Below are positions 1 to 5,890 of a DNA stretch of 5,890 nucleotides, in pieces. Every line of letters starts with the position of its first letter. The stretch's first letter is position 1. Below the pieces are notes generated by a model that saw only the letters and a program-made list of their open reading frames with translations, was not told the DNA's origin and made no database searches. The stretch is taken from assembly GCA_019307165.1 (NCBI GenBank), contig JAFDKD010000221.1:1-5890 (forward strand). Direction: 5' to 3'. Position numbers and translations under genes: made by a program. This stretch comes from Deltaproteobacteria bacterium. GTDB lineage: Bacteria; Desulfobacterota; DSM-4660; Desulfatiglandales; Desulfatiglandaceae.

Positions 1-1616
1 TAGGGCACGTCATTCATGATGATCTGCTGCATTTGCCAGATAAGCTTCCGTCGCTCGTTGATGTTCATGGCCTTTGCCGAAGCCTCGCTGATTCGGTCGT
101 ATTCGGGGTTGTTGTACCCGCTCATGTTCCAGCCCCGTTTCCTGTCATTCTTGGAGTGGAAAAAATTCCTCAGATAATCGGGGTCCAGGGAAAGCGCACC
201 ATAGGCGAGTATAAAGGTGTCGTAATCCCTGCGGATCTTGACCTGGTCCAGCAGGGCGCCGAAAGCCATGGGTTTGGCCGAGGCGGGAATGCCCACCGCC
301 CGCAGCCACTCTTGTATGATCATCCCGCTCATGGCGCGGAGGGGGTCATAGTCCGCGGGCGGTGTCAGAATGGTGAATTTCTCCATGGGCTTCCCGTCGG
401 GGAGACGGATATCTCGTCCACCCACGACCTTGCCCGATTTATTGACGGGCGGTGTGTCCCATGTGTAGCCGGCCTTGGTCAGGATCTCATAAACTTTTTT
501 GACGCGGTCTTCCCGTGAAAGGCCCTCGCCGTATGTGGGCAGGTTCGGACTGTGCCAGAATTGATTGCCCGGCGGTACAATGGAATCCATTCGAGTGCCC
601 TGTCCCTGCAGGATTCGCGTGATAATGAACTCCTTGTCGATAAGCGTGACGATGGCGCGTCTCAGATTCACATCGTTGAAAGGCGATTTTCTGACATTGA
701 AGCCCATGTAATACAGGGCGCTCCGCTTATTGAAAAAGACGTCAATGTCTTTTTCCTTTTGCAGATCTTCGAGATACCCCGGCTGTATCCCCCACCAGAA
801 CATGTCTATGGTGCCCTTTTTCAGGGCCAGGACGGCGGCATCCGATGTGCCGAAAAACTTAAAGATCGAACCGTCCACATAGGGTCCCAGGACCCTCCCG
901 TTGATGGTCTTTCCCAATCCGAAAAAATGGGGGTTCTTTTCCAGATAGATATAGGCGCCCTGCCGCCATTCCTTGAGCACGAAGGGCCCGCAGGCGATGG
1001 GGTTTTCCACCTTATAGTTGAGCAGGGTGGCACGCGGCTTTTCCGTACCCCGCGCCTTTTCGGCAATGGCGGACCAGGCCTTTTTCTGGACGATGGGCGT
1101 GGTCAGCGTTCTGGAGAGAAAAATCGCCCGGGGTTCTTTCAGATAAAATACCACCGTCTGTGGATCGGGCGTCTCGATTTTATTGATAAATCGCCACTTG
1201 GATATATATCTGGGGACCTTGAATTCTTTTATCAGATTGCCGGTAAAGGCGATGTCCGCAGAGGTCAGGTCCGTTCCGTCCGACCATTTTGCCGGTCGCA
1301 ACTTGATGGTATAGGACAACTCGGCCTCGTTGAACACAGGCGCTTCCGCCGCGAGCCAGGGAATGAGGACCAGGGTTTCAGGGTCCCGTATCAAAAGCGG
1401 TTGATAGATCTGAGACAGGACCTTGCGTGACCACCTGTCGCTTGCCCTCATGACGTTGAGAGTCTTGGGTTCTTCCAGGAGGCCGATTTTCAGCATGCTG
1501 CCGGACCAGACGGGGACGGCCCAGGCAACCAGCAGAAGAAACACCAAGAGGGCGCCCAAAAGCGTCCTGTAAAAGGTCGCGTTTGTTCTGACAAAAACGG
1601 GGGAAGCAGGATTCAT
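1..1616 (-). CDS. Family 5 extracellular solute-binding protein of a peptide-type ABC transporter (C-terminus beyond left edge)
   Basis: This frame reads as 538 uninterrupted codons from ATG at 1616 to the left edge. It is a periplasmic binding protein of the SBP_bac_5 (OppA/DppA-like) family, which captures oligopeptides, dipeptides or related compounds for an ABC importer. An N-terminal signal peptide is visible: R10 and R17, then a hydrophobic stretch at about residues 19-36, with likely cleavage near 38-40. There is no lipobox cysteine, so a soluble periplasmic protein is expected. Family landmarks are WSDG at 111-114 followed by LTSADIAF, the RRAIVTLID stretch at 319-327 (family: R-x-A-x5-D), DPD at 478-480, and NMSGYNNPEYD near the visible end. 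Family members are usually 500-600 residues, so only a short tail is missing. The start is supported by GAAAGGAG six bases upstream. The gene lies 82 bases downstream of the GshB-like gene on the same strand, so co-transcription is likely. The ligand cannot be read from the sequence; permease genes may follow to the left. Confidence 0.93.
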   Translation of the reverse strand, partial: MNPASPVFVRTNATFYRTLLGALLVFLLLVAWAVPVWSGSMLKIGLLEEPKTLNVMRASDRWSRKVLSQIYQPLLIRDPETLVLIPWLAAEAPVFNEAELSYTIKLRPAKWSDGTDLTSADIAFTGNLIKEFKVPRYISKWRFINKIETPDPQTVVFYLKEPRAIFLSRTLTTPIVQKKAWSAIAEKARGTEKPRATLLNYKVENPIACGPFVLKEWRQGAYIYLEKNPHFFGLGKTINGRVLGPYVDGSIFKFFGTSDAAVLALKKGTIDMFWWGIQPGYLEDLQKEKDIDVFFNKRSALYYMGFNVRKSPFNDVNLRRAIVTLIDKEFIITRILQGQGTRMDSIVPPGNQFWHSPNLPTYGEGLSREDRVKKVYEILTKAGYTWDTPPVNKSGKVVGGRDIRLPDGKPMEKFTILTPPADYDPLRAMSGMIIQEWLRAVGIPASAKPMAFGALLDQVKIRRDYDTFILAYGALSLDPDYLRNFFHSKNDRKRGWNMSGYNNPEYDRISEASAKAMNINERRKLIWQMQQIIMNDVP

Positions 1617-1665
1617 GGTGGTCTCCTTTCAACGTGTAAAGGGTTTGCGACGATATCCTAATCAC

Positions 1666-1695
1666 CGGAATTCGTTCGGCCGTTCTGCAATTCCG
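1666..1695 (-). other. Inverted repeat (possible mRNA hairpin) between ligase and binding-protein genes
   Basis: CGGAATT at 1666-1672 pairs with AATTCCG at 1689-1695 around a 16-base loop that itself contains CGGCCG. In the minus-strand transcript the hairpin starts about three bases after the GshB-like stop codon (TAG, 1699-1701). No run of T follows, so it does not look like an intrinsic terminator. It could be a processing or stabilising element that sets different expression of the ligases and the binding protein. A 7-bp stem can also occur by chance. Confidence 0.35.
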
Positions 1696-1698
1696 ATA

Positions 1699-2703
1699 CT
1701 AAACGTCGGTTTTTCGCCTGTTCATTTCCTTGACTTTCTTTTCAACAAAGTCAATAACCTCCCGTTCGAGTTTAACCCCGTCCAATCTGTTGATCCGTGG
1801 AATGCCTCCGGGGCTGACACAGTTGATCTCTACCATCTTATCTCCTATCACGTCAACACCCACAAAATAAAGGCCGTCTTTTACCAGCCGCTCTTTCAAC
1901 ACCGAGCAAATCTCCCGCTCTTTTTCCGTCACCCTGTGTTTGTACGCCCTGGCCCCTGCGTGGATATTGGTCCTGAAATCCCCGTCCCGCGGCACTCTTC
2001 TCATGGCCCCGATGATGTCGCCGTTGAGCATTAGGAGCCTCACATCCCCATCCTTCTTGACGACGTCCAGGTATTCCTGGTCCATAATGGGCTCCCTTTC
2101 GGGGTAGGGATGGTAGGCCCTGACGTAATAGTTGATCAAGGAATTGAGGTTTTCGCGGTCTCTCACGCTGACCTTGATCACCCCTTCGCCGCCGTATCGT
2201 TGCAGCGGTTTCATCACCATGGCGCCGCCGAAACCGTCGATGATTTTTTTGAGACGGGCGGGGTCCCTGGACACATGGGTCTCCGGAATGATCTCGGGGA
2301 AGTTCAACGCATACAACTTGCTGTTTCCAAGGATCTGGCCGCTGATGCTGTTGATGACAAAAACCCGGTCCGATACCGACGCGAGCACCTCCAATGCCTG
2401 ATAAATCAACGGGGGATTTTTTCTCAGGAAGAGGGCATCCAGGTCGGTGACCGTCTCGAAAATGAGTTCCTCGCGCTTGAGACAGTTGATGAGAGCCCGC
2501 CAATAGCGCTTCATGGAAAGATCGGGATCGACCGAGATATTCCGCATACGGGCCACCACTTCATTGTCCCGGATATACAGGTCGTGGGGTTCGAGAAAAT
2601 AGACGGTGTGGCCCCGCTGATTGGCCTCGTACATCAAGTGGCTGGTGGCTTCATTGACCGGATCGATGGAATCCAGCCGATCCATTAAAAAAGCGATATT
2701 CAT
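1699..2703 (-). CDS. Glutathione-synthetase-like (GshB-type) ATP-grasp ligase
   Basis: A 334-residue cytoplasmic ATP-grasp enzyme resembling prokaryotic glutathione synthetase (about 315 residues in E. coli), which joins gamma-glutamylcysteine and glycine through an acyl-phosphate. The opening MNIAFLMDRLDSID matches the GshB N-terminal domain. LFLRKNPP (91-98) corresponds to the GshB MRKDPP motif. K165 and the glycine-rich GGEG loop (171-174) belong to the ATP-binding lid. RRVPRDGDFRTNIHAGARA (235-253) is the arginine/glycine substrate-phosphate segment. GVDVIGD (282-288) and VEIN (291-294) supply the likely magnesium ligands D284, E292 and N294. All key catalytic positions appear intact. The start overlaps the upstream ligase stop by ATGA, with GGAG about seven bases before the ATG, which indicates translational coupling. 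No gamma-glutamylcysteine synthetase is visible, so true glutathione synthesis is unproven. An alternative is another dipeptide or amide ligase using a related acceptor. Confidence 0.9.
   Translation of the reverse strand: MNIAFLMDRLDSIDPVNEATSHLMYEANQRGHTVYFLEPHDLYIRDNEVVARMRNISVDPDLSMKRYWRALINCLKREELIFETVTDLDALFLRKNPPLIYQALEVLASVSDRVFVINSISGQILGNSKLYALNFPEIIPETHVSRDPARLKKIIDGFGGAMVMKPLQRYGGEGVIKVSVRDRENLNSLINYYVRAYHPYPEREPIMDQEYLDVVKKDGDVRLLMLNGDIIGAMRRVPRDGDFRTNIHAGARAYKHRVTEKEREICSVLKERLVKDGLYFVGVDVIGDKMVEINCVSPGGIPRINRLDGVKLEREVIDFVEKKVKEMNRRKTDV
2700..2703 (-). promoter_or_regulatory. ATGA stop-start overlap coupling the two ATP-grasp genes
   Basis: The TGA stop of the RimK-like gene (2700-2702) shares bases with the ATG of the GshB-like gene (2701-2703). 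A GGAG ribosome binding site for the second gene lies inside the end of the first. This arrangement is typical of translational coupling and of products needed in similar amounts. Confidence 0.85.
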
Positions 2704-3587
2704 GAGGTTGCTCCATACGTATCGGCCACATAGGAGATGATCCGGGAGGCGATGTCCATCCCCGTTAGGGCCTCAAACCCCCGGAAACCCGGGGCGTAGT
2801 TGACCTCGACCACACCGGGATTGCCCTGGGCGTCCAGGATAATGTCAACGCCCGATATCTCCAGGCCCAACGCCCGGGAGGACCGTACGGCCAGCCTTGA
2901 AATGTCGTCGGAAAGGGCGGCCGGCTCGCCGACTGCCTTTAGATGGAAGTTGGTCCGAAATTCCCCCTTTTTCGGCGTCAGCTTGACGGCGGCTGCCGCC
3001 CCCGTGCCCAAAACGAACACACGCAGATCCGTCCTGCCTTTGGGCGGCACAAAGCGCTGCACCAGGAGACCATGTACGGCGGCCGATGCGTGGTGAGCCG
3101 CAAACTGGGCCGTGGCCGCCGAATCCACCAGGATCACCCCCGCGCCCTGTCGCCCTTTGGGCGTTTTTACCACAACGGGATAGCCGCCCAATCGGGCAAC
3201 GGCCTTCCGGAGGTTCCCCGCGTTGCTCACGTAGAAGGTGTCAATGATGGGAATTCCTTTTTCAGAGAGTCTTTGCAGGGTCCGGCATTTGTCGCAGGCC
3301 AGGCCGACGGCGGCCGAATCGTTGACAAGGGGTATGCCCGAGAGTTCAAAGTGCCGCAACAGGTTTCGGGCGTAAGGATTGATGGTCCCGCCTATCCTCG
3401 GCAGGAGGGCATCGAGCCGAATACCGATGGGGGAAGGCATCGAACCAGCGCCTTCGATCCCCATGTCGCACAGGCAACCCTTGGGGTGGACAAGCCGCAT
3501 GTCCTGCCCCTGCCGCCTCCCCGCCTCCAGCAGACGCCGGTTGGGATGGTAACCCGCACTTCTGGCACTCAGGATTCCGATGCGCAT
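2700..3587 (-). CDS. RimK-like ATP-grasp ligase
   Basis: A 295-residue ATP-grasp protein close in length and layout to RimK (300 residues in E. coli), which adds glutamate to ribosomal protein S6 and also makes poly-glutamate. The family as a whole forms amide bonds from a carboxylate, an amine and ATP. Visible motifs are the start MRIGILS; LLPRIGG (61-67); ND (89-90) and CDK (98-100) before the central lid domain; VVVKTPKGRQGAGV (138-151) with K141 and the glycine loop; DLRVFVLG (187-194); GEFRTNFH (208-215); and GVDII (247-251) with EVNYAPGF (261-268), giving metal ligands D248, E261 and N263. The substrate-side segment differs from RimK: the ERR and HRGG positions read KLT and HLKA. S6 is therefore not a safe substrate assignment. 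It is the first gene of the minus-strand unit and overlaps the next ligase by four bases. The Shine-Dalgarno before this ATG is poor (AAGGGAA about 13 bases upstream). Confidence 0.9.
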   Translation of the reverse strand: MRIGILSARSAGYHPNRRLLEAGRRQGQDMRLVHPKGCLCDMGIEGAGSMPSPIGIRLDALLPRIGGTINPYARNLLRHFELSGIPLVNDSAAVGLACDKCRTLQRLSEKGIPIIDTFYVSNAGNLRKAVARLGGYPVVVKTPKGRQGAGVILVDSAATAQFAAHHASAAVHGLLVQRFVPPKGRTDLRVFVLGTGAAAAVKLTPKKGEFRTNFHLKAVGEPAALSDDISRLAVRSSRALGLEISGVDIILDAQGNPGVVEVNYAPGFRGFEALTGMDIASRIISYVADTYGATS

Positions 3588-3660
3588 GATGGTGAAAACC
3601 GTTCCCTTGTTTGTGTCCTTATTGTCATCATCTTTCAGGCAAAACGATCCTTGATCATAG

Positions 3661-3786
3661 ATGCAAGATGCAAGATACTAGATACTTGATGCTGGATACT
3701 TGATACTGGATGCTGGATACTGGGTGCTAGATGCAAGATGCTGGATACTGGATACAAGATACCGGATCCAGGTTATCGGATGCTGG
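3661..3786 (+). repeat. Tandem array of 18 degenerate 7-bp repeats
   Basis: The sequence divides without gaps into 18 heptamers. They are mostly ATGCAAG, ATACTAG, ATACTTG, ATGCTGG, ATACTGG, ATACAAG and ATACCGG, giving the consensus ATRCTGG. Position 7 is G in every unit, and positions 1, 2 and 4 are nearly fixed. Units 16-17 (ATCCAGG, TTATCGG) are the most diverged. The next heptamer, ATGACGC, no longer fits, so the array ends at 3786. A 7-bp period is not a codon multiple and the array lies outside genes. It resembles the short heptanucleotide tandem repeats known from some bacterial genomes. A function in recombination, protein binding or transcript structure is possible but not shown by the sequence. 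Confidence 0.92.
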
Positions 3787-3862
3787 ATGACGCCTTATTA
3801 ATTGCTGAGGCGGACTATTTGCCGGTCTATAAATGTATAAGATGAAGAAGGGCTGTTTTAAT

Positions 3863-3883
3863 CCCGTATCTCGTATCTAGTAT
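3863..3883 (-). repeat. Three inverted copies of the heptamer repeat
   Basis: Read on the minus strand this segment gives ATACTAG, ATACGAG, ATACGGG, the same 7-bp family as the main array but in opposite orientation. Twelve bases (GTATCTAGTATC, 3873-3884) are the exact reverse complement of GATACTAGATAC at 3674-3685 in the main array. The two arrays could therefore pair in single-stranded DNA or RNA across about 190 bases. Confidence 0.85.
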
Positions 3884-3975
3884 CAACCCGATTTACGCAC
3901 CAGGGATTGCTCTGAAAACGTGCTGCAAATTAACAGATCTTGCCCTGCTTAATAGGATACTATACGTCAGAACCC

Positions 3976-5890
3976 ATGAAACCGCAAAACAGATTCCATA
4001 CATTGCTGATTTTTCCCCCGGTTTGGACGCCGGTAACGCCATACCTGGCGCTTCCGCTTCTGGTGGCATACCTGCGGGAAAAGGGGTTCTCCGTTGCCCA
4101 GTACGACGCCGGGCTGGCGTTCTTTGACCGCTTTCTTCTGAGGCCCGAAACCCTCTCCGGCCTGCTTGGGAATATTTTTGAGCGGGCGGAAGCGGGACAT
4201 TATGCGTCGCTTCCCGAAGACAAAAGGCTCTTGCTCGACGACATCCGGGAAAACAGGGCCCATTGGGAAGGCGAGATCGCCCGTGTCAGGCGCCGGGTCG
4301 AGTCCCTGAGGCATGGAACCGATTTCTACGACCCGGAGGCCTGCATCCGGGCCCAGAAACGGATTTACGATCTCCTGAGCCTGGTTTCCCTGGCGGTTCA
4401 TCCCACCTCTTTCACGTTCAACACCTTTTCAAACCCGTCACATACCAATTTTAAGCAGATGGCGAAGTTCTGCGACGATTCCGAGGCAAACCCGTTTCTC
4501 GCGTTCTACGCCCGGCGCCTGCCCGAGGTCATGGAAACCCATACCCCCTCTCTCGTGGGCATTTCCATCTCCACGTCCCACCAACTGGCGGGCGCCCTCT
4601 CCATGGCGCGATTCATCAAAGGGCGATATCCGTCCGTCCATGTCACCTTGGGAGGCAAGCACTGCCTCAGGCTCATGGAATCCTTTTTTGAGAGCCCCGG
4701 CTATTTCAACCTGTTTTGCGACAGTATGATCGTGGACAACGGGGAAAGACCGCTTGAGATACTGATACGGCGCTTGTCAGCGGGAGGAGACCCGGGCGAG
4801 GTCCCCAACCTGATCCGGCATCATGGCGGCCGCCTCAAGCGGAATGAAACAATGCCCCATGAACCCATAGGCGATCTGCCGACGCCCGACTTCAGCGACC
4901 TTTCTCTCGAATCCTATTACTCGCCCGAACCCATTCTCCCCATGCGCCTGTCGGAGGGGTGCTACTGGGGCAAATGCACGTTCTGCTCCCGATATGACAA
5001 CCGCAGGTTCCAAACGGTGCGGCCCGACGTCGCCGCGGACCAGATGGAGGCGTTGCAGCGACAATACGGGGCAAGGTGTTTCACCATCAACGATGACTGC
5101 CTGACGCCGACCTATCTGGAAGACCTGTCTCGAATCATCATCGCTCGGGGCCTGAACCCGAGAATTTCACTGTGGTGCAAGCCTGTTCATTCCTTTACGA
5201 GGGAAAGGCTGGCGCTCCTTTCCAGGGCCGGCGTGAGGCTGATTCGATGGGGCGTGGAAACGGGGCATCCCAGGATTCTCAAGCGGATGAACAAAGGCAC
5301 CCGCCTGGACAGCACCGTCCGTGTCTTGAAGGATGCGTCCGATGCCGGCATCTGGAACCACGCCACGATCATATTCGGTTTTCCGGGGGAAACGGAGGCG
5401 GAGGCCCGAACCACGCTGCGGTTTATTGAAGCGCACCGGGACATTATCCATTCATCCATTTTTTTTCGATTTGTGCTTCTGAAACACTCGCACATCGTTC
5501 AACATCCGGAGGCGTTTGACATTGAATCGGTGGAGAGTCCCCGCGGGCCGTTTTCATACAAACACCCCTTCACCTGCGCGAAAGGCATGAACGACCGGGA
5601 ATTGACGCGTTTTCTGGCGCGGGCACAGACGTATAGGATCAGGGATATTTATGCGCATCCCTTCTGGTTTTACCTGCGCATAAGGGAATATCTGCTCCTC
5701 TACGCATCTCGATGCGGACTGCAAACCGTGAGTCAATGGGCCGTCGACCCAAAAAATCTCGCCGTCACAGCCTCCGGACAAGATGTGGCATATTATTTCC
5801 ATAGACCTGAGGACATGCCGGAGGATATGCTTGACGGCATCCGCGAACTGGTTGAATCGGGTGGCGAGGTCGGTGTTTCGTGGATAAGGC
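3976..5890 (+). CDS. B12-binding-domain radical SAM enzyme (C-terminus beyond right edge)
   Basis: The frame is open for 638 codons from ATG 3976 to the edge. The N-terminal part is a cobalamin-binding-type domain: LLIFPPVWTP near residue 10, PYLALPLLVAYLREKGF, a helical, charged insertion at about 55-150, then LVGISISTSHQ (from about 193) and VTLGGKH (to 229). No DxHxxG histidine motif is seen, so any cobalamin would bind without that ligand. The radical SAM domain follows, with C329, C334 and C337 (EGCYWGKCTFCS) as the likely [4Fe-4S] ligands, NDDCLTP (372-378), GVETG (426-430) and GFPGETEAEA (468-477). Such enzymes perform radical methylations, ring closures or other hard transformations, often on peptides or natural products. 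The start lacks a strong ribosome binding site. A TTG at 3940 is the only other plausible in-frame start after the upstream stop at 3931, but ATG 3976 places the PP motif as usual for the family. Substrate unknown. Confidence 0.92.
   Translation, partial: MKPQNRFHTLLIFPPVWTPVTPYLALPLLVAYLREKGFSVAQYDAGLAFFDRFLLRPETLSGLLGNIFERAEAGHYASLPEDKRLLLDDIRENRAHWEGEIARVRRRVESLRHGTDFYDPEACIRAQKRIYDLLSLVSLAVHPTSFTFNTFSNPSHTNFKQMAKFCDDSEANPFLAFYARRLPEVMETHTPSLVGISISTSHQLAGALSMARFIKGRYPSVHVTLGGKHCLRLMESFFESPGYFNLFCDSMIVDNGERPLEILIRRLSAGGDPGEVPNLIRHHGGRLKRNETMPHEPIGDLPTPDFSDLSLESYYSPEPILPMRLSEGCYWGKCTFCSRYDNRRFQTVRPDVAADQMEALQRQYGARCFTINDDCLTPTYLEDLSRIIIARGLNPRISLWCKPVHSFTRERLALLSRAGVRLIRWGVETGHPRILKRMNKGTRLDSTVRVLKDASDAGIWNHATIIFGFPGETEAEARTTLRFIEAHRDIIHSSIFFRFVLLKHSHIVQHPEAFDIESVESPRGPFSYKHPFTCAKGMNDRELTRFLARAQTYRIRDIYAHPFWFYLRIREYLLLYASRCGLQTVSQWAVDPKNLAVTASGQDVAYYFHRPEDMPEDMLDGIRELVESGGEVGVSWIR

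Larger units (their letters stand above)
3588..3975. other. Divergent intergenic region without a visible gene
   Basis: These 388 bases separate the start codons of the RimK-like gene (leftward) and the radical SAM gene (rightward), so promoters for both directions are expected here. I see no convincing coding frame, tRNA or intrinsic terminator. The central third is a heptamer repeat array with a shorter inverted array beyond it. An AT-rich patch at 3828-3841 (TATAAATGTATAAG) resembles a -10 region but has no well-spaced -35 partner. The stretches 3588-3660 and 3887-3975 hold nothing I can name. Confidence 0.7.

Noticed and set aside
33..1430. Plus-strand open frames of 161 and 292 codons
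   Set aside because: They lie opposite the solute-binding protein gene, whose minus-strand frame is open for 538 codons with a signal peptide and family motifs. The plus-strand translations show no recognisable domain.
1378..1665. Minus-strand 95-codon frame starting at 1665
   Set aside because: It overlaps the binding-protein start in another frame, lacks hydrophobic signal or domain features and competes with a well-supported start at 1616 that has a good ribosome binding site.
1699..3587. Membership in the NCBI-named GAK system (ATP-grasp, amphi-Trp, HprK-like kinase)
   Set aside because: An ATP-grasp gene alone is not enough. No amphi-Trp, HprK-related or CofD-like gene is visible in the window.
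2943..3689. Plus-strand 248-codon frame antisense to the RimK-like gene
   Set aside because: It is a by-product of GC-biased codon use on the opposite strand. The minus-strand frame carries complete ATP-grasp motifs, and the antisense product resembles nothing I know and runs into the heptamer array.
3661..3786. CRISPR array
   Set aside because: The repeat unit is 7 bp and contiguous, with no 23-47 bp repeats alternating with unique spacers, and no cas gene is present.
3819..3841. Sigma-70 promoter TTGCCG ... TATAAG
   Set aside because: The two boxes are only 11 bases apart, too short for a standard promoter. The alternative TTGCTG ... TATAAA pair is 20 bases apart and also poor. I left it as an AT-rich -10-like patch only.
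3661..3883. Intrinsic terminator formed by the inverted heptamer arms
   Set aside because: The flanking genes are divergent, so no terminator is needed here. The arms are far apart and no T-run follows.
3967..5802. Several short minus-strand frames opposite the radical SAM gene
   Set aside because: All lie within a single 638-codon plus-strand frame with clear radical SAM motifs. None has a family signature.

Overview
The window holds two divergent transcription units separated by a repeat-bearing intergenic region of 388 bases. The DNA is moderately GC-rich. The mix of a cobalamin-type radical SAM enzyme, peptide-ligase-like ATP-grasp enzymes and a family 5 solute-binding protein fits an anaerobic or microaerophilic Gram-negative bacterium. 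A sulfate-reducing or syntrophic Desulfobacterota member is my best guess. That is an inference from gene style and from the heptamer repeats; there is no marker gene here to settle it.

Left arm, minus strand, read from right to left. First comes a RimK-like ATP-grasp ligase (3587 to 2700). Its stop overlaps the start of a glutathione-synthetase-like (GshB-like) ATP-grasp ligase (2703 to 1699) in an ATGA junction. After 82 bases with a small inverted repeat comes a periplasmic oligopeptide-type solute-binding protein (1616 to the left edge), which is open at its C-terminus. The spacing suggests one operon. It contains two amide-bond-forming ligases and a peptide- or amide-binding import component.

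Middle, 3588-3975. No gene is visible. The region holds 18 contiguous degenerate 7-bp repeats (3661-3786, consensus ATRCTGG) and, about 77 bases further on, three more copies in the opposite orientation (3863-3883). Promoters for both arms should lie here, but I could not identify one with confidence.

Right arm, plus strand. One long gene (3976 to the right edge, at least 638 codons, C-terminus open) encodes a B12-binding-domain radical SAM enzyme. Its iron-sulfur cysteine motif is spaced CX4CX2C instead of the common CX3CX2C. The last 35 or so visible residues look like the start of an extra C-terminal domain.

Working idea: two ATP-grasp ligases, a radical SAM enzyme and a peptide-type binding protein could form a small-peptide or pseudopeptide synthesis, modification and uptake locus. 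The individual families are well supported. Their shared pathway is a hypothesis based on adjacency only, and both end genes are cut by the window.
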